Source: Marinilactibacillus piezotolerans
Lineage (GTDB): Bacteria > Bacillota > Bacilli > Lactobacillales > Carnobacteriaceae_A
Reading direction: 5' to 3'
Length of the DNA stretch: 64,000 nucleotides
NCBI RefSeq assembly: GCF_900169305.1
Contig: NZ_FWDP01000004.1
Coordinates: forward strand, 310,001-374,000
The notes under the pieces are model-generated. The model ran no database searches. It was given only the letters and a program-made list of their open reading frames with translations, and was not told where the DNA came from. Positions within the stretch are counted from its first letter, which is position 1. Each line of letters begins with the position of its first letter. This document shows positions 60,414 through 64,000 of the stretch, piece after piece. The translations under genes were made by a program, and so were the position numbers.

Positions 60414-60427
60414 CGAACATACGTTTA
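60414..60427. promoter_or_regulatory. LexA-like box A (start-point side)
   Basis: CGAACATACGTTTA fits the Gram-positive DinR/LexA pattern CGAAC-4-GTTY, with the last base deviating. It lies at the predicted transcription start of the SSB-like gene. Confidence 0.75.
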
Positions 60428-60434
60428 TATGTTA

Positions 60435-60462
60435 ATTATAAACGTATGTTCGTATTTGTCAA
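60435..60462 (-). promoter_or_regulatory. Promoter of the SSB-like gene
   Basis: On the minus strand, TTGACA (60457-60462) and TATAAT (60435-60440), both exact consensus, are 16 bases apart. The spacer contains LexA-like box B. Confidence 0.85.
60439..60452. promoter_or_regulatory. LexA-like box B (between -35 and -10)
   Basis: Read on the minus strand this is CGAACATACGTTTA, identical to box A in the opposite orientation. Together they form a 15-bp-armed inverted repeat with a 7-base centre. Binding here would directly block RNA polymerase. Confidence 0.75.
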
Positions 60463-60486
60463 TAGTTATTATTTGCTTAAACAAAG

Positions 60487-60515
60487 TTGATATAACAGTA
60501 AAGTTCCTTTAATAT
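60487..60515 (+). promoter_or_regulatory. Promoter of the 60-residue membrane protein
   Basis: TTGATA (60487-60492), a 17-base spacer and TAATAT (60510-60515), back to back with the SSB-like promoter. Confidence 0.65.
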
Positions 60516-60559
60516 TAGGCATGATAAAAGCTATATTATTATAGAGAGTTAGAGGGTAT

Positions 60560-60742
60560 ATGAGTAAAAAGAAAAGTATTATGTTATTGTTGATTTCTGT
60601 TTTATTACTGATATTTGGCGGATATGCATTTTTTATCGATCCAATTATCGGTATTATTGGAATACTTTGTGGATTATGGTCTTTGTTTTTAGCGATTCTT
60701 GGTCTGAGAGGTAAAGGACTGTTCAAAGATCCAAAAGAGTGA
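60560..60742 (+). CDS. Small two-helix membrane protein, 60 residues
   Basis: A 60-residue protein with a charged N-terminus (MSKKKS), two hydrophobic helices (about residues 7-24 and 27-47) and a charged tail (LRGKGLFKDPKE). I do not recognise a named family. It has its own promoter and terminator, with AGAGGG before the ATG. It is divergent from the SSB-like gene, and the LexA-like boxes lie about 35 bases upstream of its -35, so shared control is possible but unproven. Confidence 0.7.
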   Translation: MSKKKSIMLLLISVLLLIFGGYAFFIDPIIGIIGILCGLWSLFLAILGLRGKGLFKDPKE

Positions 60743-60751
60743 TGAAGCCAA

Positions 60752-60796
60752 TAAAAAACGCGCATGCCTTTAAAAAAGGCTGCGCGTTTTTTGAGT
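60752..60796. terminator. Bidirectional terminator between the small membrane protein and pbp1A
   Basis: A strong GC-rich hairpin (ACGCGC and GCC with GGC and GCGCGT, one mismatch) is flanked by A-run and T-run, so it can serve the plus-strand gene and the converging pbp1A. Confidence 0.85.
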
Positions 60797-60800
60797 GATA

Positions 60801-63455
60801 TTATTCAGAGTCGTTTTCAGAGTCATCTGGCTGATCAGGCTGATTTTGCTGATCTGAATTCTGATCTTCCTCGGAAGAGTCATCTTCAGACTCCTCATTA
60901 CTTTCAGGAGTATCTTCATCTTCTCCAGTTGAACCCTCTGTGTTATCTTCTGCAGGTTGATCGGAAGTTTCTTCTTCGTTGTCATTGTTGTCATTATTTT
61001 CATCGTTGTTATCTTGCTCATCTGCTGGCTGGTCAGACTCTTCAGATGATTGATCTTCTTCAGTTGTATCTTGTTCTGGTTCTGGAATATCGATAGTAGC
61101 AGTAGCTCCAGGTCCAGTATTTCCGTAAGCTTGAACGGCTAGAGAGAATCCGAGTGTTCCTGGTTCTGGATCTGTAACTGTATAATTTGTTTCAGTCGTT
61201 GTAAATTGTTGACCATTTATGCTCAATAGATAAGCAATTTCTTCTTCAGGATTTGCCAAACTATAAGCATCCCAAGATATTGAAACTTCATTTGTATCGG
61301 CATTATATTCTGCAGATAGTCCAGTGGGGGCTGTTAATTCTTCACCGAAAGCAGTAGAGACTTCATTTGGTTCAGTTCCGGTAACAAATAACTCAGTCAC
61401 AATATCTTCGCTTGGTGTATTTGGTCCTGGAAGTTGTGCAGGACTTGATCCTTCTTCTACACTGACTTCAGAGACAGAAGAGGGCTTCGTCCAGTCGGTA
61501 TTTTCAAGGCCTTCTGAAACTCTGCTCATTACTGCCTGATAAATTTGACGCGGCAGCTGTCTAGTGCCATTTTCATTAGATAACCAGTTTTCGTTTCTAT
61601 TGTCATAACCGGACCAGACAGACAGTGAGTAATTAGATGTATATCCCACATACCAAGAATCTGGAACACCGTTAGAAGGAATATTGTATTCTTGATGTTG
61701 TTCTTCAGAATAATTTGTAGTACCTGTTTTACCAGCTTGCGGAACCCCGGGGATTCCCACAACGCTATTATAATTATCTGCTACATCTTTCAGCATGTCT
61801 GTGATCATATAAGCAGTATAATCAGACATTGCCTGATTTGTTTCAGGAATCATATCGATTTCTTGTCCATCTTGCGTTGTAACTTTAGAAACTGTATATG
61901 GTTCTGTGTAGTTTCCGCCATTTGCAAAAGCAGAATAAGAGGCGGCTACTTGTAAAGGACTAACATAACCACTAATTGCATTGTAAGGAAGAATCGTTTC
62001 CGTTGGCGATAAGGTTGTTGGATCAATACCTATATTAGTTAAAAACTCGCTGACTTGAGTTGTTTCTAATTCTTCATTAAAAATTCTTGCTGTTGGTACA
62101 TTTCTTGAATCAACAAGTGCTTGGCGCATACTAATTTGACCAAGATATCTGCCATCATAATTCCGTAAAGGCGTTCCATCAGGGTAAGTCCATTCTTCAT
62201 CGACCACTTGATGATAAGTGGAGAACTGTTCAAATTCTATTGCCGGACCATAAGTGGTTAACGGTTTGACTGTTGAACCGGTTTGACGATCATTATTAGT
62301 AGCACGGTTCTTTAGTAACTGCCCATCTTGTTTACGACCGCCGACCATTGCTTTTATTTGACCTGTATTTACATCAATTAAGGAAACGGCCGTCTGCAGC
62401 TCATCGTCAGGGAAGTTTACATAGTCTTCACTATTCACAACATCATAAGCGATTTGCTGTGCTTCCATGTCCATATTGGTTTGAATCGTTAATCCGGCAG
62501 TGTAAGGGTCTAAACCTGTTTTTTCTTCAACTTCTGCCAGCACTTCTACTAAATAGCTGTCGATTACTTGCCCGTTTTCATCTGCGACTGAATATTCAAC
62601 CAAGCCTTCTTGGATTGGAATATTTTTCGCTGTTTCTGCTTCTTCAGCAGTAATATCGCCGTTGTCTCGCATGACATTCAGTACAATATTTCGACGCTCT
62701 TCGGCAGCTTCCGGATTCGTATAGGGATCATATCGATTAGGTGCTTGTGCCATACCTGCGAATAAAGCTGCTTCGTTCAAGCTTAATTCACTCACTGGTT
62801 TTCCATAATAAGCCTCTGATGCAGTAGCGATACCATAAACATCTTTTGCCATATGAATTTTATTCATGTACAACGTTAGGATTTGTTCTTTGGATAATCG
62901 CTGCTCTAACTGGATAGCAAGCCAAGCTTCTTGAGCCTTTCGTTCCAAGGTCTGATCAGCACGAGTAGTAGAGAAAACAGATAGTTTTACTAATTGCTGT
63001 GTAATTGTACTGCCTCCGCCTGAGATTTCCCCAAGATTTGAAATATATCCAAATGCTGCTCGTCCTATTCCAACAGGATCGATCCCAAAGTGATCATAAA
63101 AATTCTGATCTTCAATAGCTGTCATCGCATCTTTCATCACCTGAGGATATTCGTCTGCTTGAGCATAATCCCGGGTCTCCCCGCCAAGCGTATAGAAAAC
63201 ATTGCCTTCAGCATCCAGCAATTCAGAAGAAAAGCTGCCAAGCAAATCATCCTCTGTCAACTCAGGTGCACTAGAGGCATAATAGGCGAACAAGCCGCCG
63301 CCGCACACTATTGCAAAAAGAAAAAGACCAATCAAAGTTAAGAAAATCCGCTTGAACCATGAGGGTTTCTTTTTCTTGTTCTTTTTAGTTTTTTTCTTGT
63401 TTTTATTTTGATTATTTTGTTTGTTTTTAACTCGAGACATGTTTTGATCTGACAT
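60801..63455 (-). CDS. pbp1A: Class A penicillin-binding protein PBP1A
   Basis: An 884-residue bifunctional peptidoglycan synthase. A Lys/Asn-rich cytoplasmic start is followed by one membrane helix (about 36-59). The glycosyltransferase domain carries E115 (TAIEDQNFYDHFGID) and GGSTITQQLVK. The transpeptidase domain carries the active Ser in S394-T-V-K397, S450-R-N452 and K576-T-G578. A fibronectin-like domain (about 715-800) and an acidic Glu/Asp/Asn/Ser tail of some 85 residues follow. AAAGGAG precedes the ATG. It lies downstream of recU, the standard Firmicutes order, 141 bases apart. Confidence 0.96.
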   Translation of the reverse strand: MSDQNMSRVKNKQNNQNKNKKKTKKNKKKKPSWFKRIFLTLIGLFLFAIVCGGGLFAYYASSAPELTEDDLLGSFSSELLDAEGNVFYTLGGETRDYAQADEYPQVMKDAMTAIEDQNFYDHFGIDPVGIGRAAFGYISNLGEISGGGSTITQQLVKLSVFSTTRADQTLERKAQEAWLAIQLEQRLSKEQILTLYMNKIHMAKDVYGIATASEAYYGKPVSELSLNEAALFAGMAQAPNRYDPYTNPEAAEERRNIVLNVMRDNGDITAEEAETAKNIPIQEGLVEYSVADENGQVIDSYLVEVLAEVEEKTGLDPYTAGLTIQTNMDMEAQQIAYDVVNSEDYVNFPDDELQTAVSLIDVNTGQIKAMVGGRKQDGQLLKNRATNNDRQTGSTVKPLTTYGPAIEFEQFSTYHQVVDEEWTYPDGTPLRNYDGRYLGQISMRQALVDSRNVPTARIFNEELETTQVSEFLTNIGIDPTTLSPTETILPYNAISGYVSPLQVAASYSAFANGGNYTEPYTVSKVTTQDGQEIDMIPETNQAMSDYTAYMITDMLKDVADNYNSVVGIPGVPQAGKTGTTNYSEEQHQEYNIPSNGVPDSWYVGYTSNYSLSVWSGYDNRNENWLSNENGTRQLPRQIYQAVMSRVSEGLENTDWTKPSSVSEVSVEEGSSPAQLPGPNTPSEDIVTELFVTGTEPNEVSTAFGEELTAPTGLSAEYNADTNEVSISWDAYSLANPEEEIAYLLSINGQQFTTTETNYTVTDPEPGTLGFSLAVQAYGNTGPGATATIDIPEPEQDTTEEDQSSEESDQPADEQDNNDENNDNNDNEEETSDQPAEDNTEGSTGEDEDTPESNEESEDDSSEEDQNSDQQNQPDQPDDSENDSE

Positions 63456-63596
63456 ATCGTTCTCCTTTATGGTTGAATCATCCTATAAATATTATCATTC
63501 AGTTAACTTGATAGAAAAGAGTACAGCAAACCATTCATGAGGTCAAGTTTATTTAAAGGTGTATTCTATAATGAATGGTTTCCGTCAGTATACAAA

Positions 63597-64000
63597 TCAA
63601 TTCTTAAGATTTGTTTGAGTTATTAAGGTATCAACGGCTGTTAAATAGGGCAACCTAGGAGAATACCCGTATGGAACTTCAATACCTTCTTTAATAATAG
63701 CAGATAATGTAATAGACTTTTTACCATTTGGCTCTTTTTGCTGGTTCCACCAAAATTCTAGTACACTGAAAGGAAGTACGAACACTCTATTCAAACTGCT
63801 GAACCGGACAATGATAAAGCAGATACCGTTTTGTTTTGTACAAGCAGCCATATGTTTGATTTGATGTTCATGAAAATTCTTTAAAGGAAAGGATGTTTTA
63901 TTTTTTGTTTCCTTTGCTTCAAAATCTAGATAGTAGCCATTATAAACGCCATTGTAATCCGTCGTTGAGGCTTTCTGGTAATAGGCTTCTGTGATCTTAG
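63597..64000 (-). CDS. recU: Holliday junction resolvase RecU (5' end outside window)
   Basis: RecU, C-terminal 134 residues inside the window; the start is beyond 64000. KITEAYYQKASTTDYNGVYNGYYLDFEAKETKNKTSFPLKNFHEHQIKHM (with the catalytic D-E-A-K cluster DFEAKET), then FIIVRFSS and PRLPYLTAVDTL, are the family signature. RecU resolves recombination junctions with RuvAB. The reading frame is open to the window edge. Confidence 0.95.
   Translation of the reverse strand, partial: KITEAYYQKASTTDYNGVYNGYYLDFEAKETKNKTSFPLKNFHEHQIKHMAACTKQNGICFIIVRFSSLNRVFVLPFSVLEFWWNQQKEPNGKKSITLSAIIKEGIEVPYGYSPRLPYLTAVDTLITQTNLKN

Noticed and set aside
60151-60435. 94-codon plus-strand frame opposite the SSB-like gene
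   Set aside because: The minus-strand frame has the OB-fold pattern, the Shine-Dalgarno and the promoter; this one does not.
63529-63580. 11-bp inverted repeat (AAACCATTCAT / ATGAATGGTTT) between recU and pbp1A
   Set aside because: The loop of about 32 bases is long and there is no T-run on either strand; not enough to call a site.

Overview
The window is a stretch of core chromosome from a low-GC Gram-positive bacterium of the order Lactobacillales. The gene order rpsB-tsf-pyrH-frr-uppS-cdsA-rseP-proS-polC-rimP-nusA-rnpM-ylxQ-infB-rbfA-truB-ribF-hrcA-grpE-dnaK-dnaJ-lepA is typical of Firmicutes. PolC, a DUF3013-like gene beside prmA, a T-box before hisS-aspS, a CIRCE element and DinR/LexA-type boxes agree with this. 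The protein style (acidic tails on NusA and PBP1, many TTG starts) is compatible with a Carnobacteriaceae-like organism such as Marinilactibacillus or Alkalibacterium; that placement is inference. There is no phage, insertion sequence, CRISPR array or plasmid module, so this is mostly conserved housekeeping DNA and the new material lies in regulatory sites and small or altered genes.

Layout. 1-4187: a heterodimeric ABC exporter pair (first gene cut by the window edge) and, convergently, an acyltransferase. 4188-17032: translation, nucleotide, membrane-lipid and DNA replication genes (rpsB, tsf, pyrH, frr, uppS, cdsA, rseP, proS, polC), with a probable unlisted 30-residue membrane peptide on the minus strand at 7642-7734. 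17033-24629: the rimP-nusA-infB operon, preceded by a promoter and a strong leader terminator, then rbfA, truB and ribF. 24630-29670: the HrcA/CIRCE heat-shock operon. 29699-38870: lepA, a CBS-domain membrane protein, a DNA glycosylase, prmA, deoC, rel and dtd. 38883-42691: three minus-strand genes (cation/proton antiporter, formate/nitrite channel, cell-wall amidase).

42700-47270: a T-box riboswitch controls hisS-aspS-nfo; its candidate specifier GACAC contains both an Asp and a His codon. 47310-50740: an AraC-type regulator and a small stress-like group (YflT-domain protein, an SDR that has lost its catalytic lysine, and a disordered 77-residue protein). 50833-59155: recX, a mutY without its iron-sulfur ligands, ntdP, a degenerate SGNH protein, an ArAE-type membrane protein, perR, a lipid kinase and a GH13 glucosidase. 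59286-60012: six tRNA genes (Asn, Ser, Glu, Phe, His, Gln) in two promoter-led groups.

60066-64000: a small SSB-like OB-fold gene whose promoter is covered by two LexA-like boxes, a divergent 60-residue membrane protein, and the pbp1A and recU genes. The most interesting items are the SOS-type promoter of the SSB-like gene, the dual-codon T-box, the nusA-operon leader terminator, the palindrome inside the rpsB promoter, the hidden 30-residue peptide, and the active-site losses in the SDR and MutY. I found no convincing wholly new multi-gene system.
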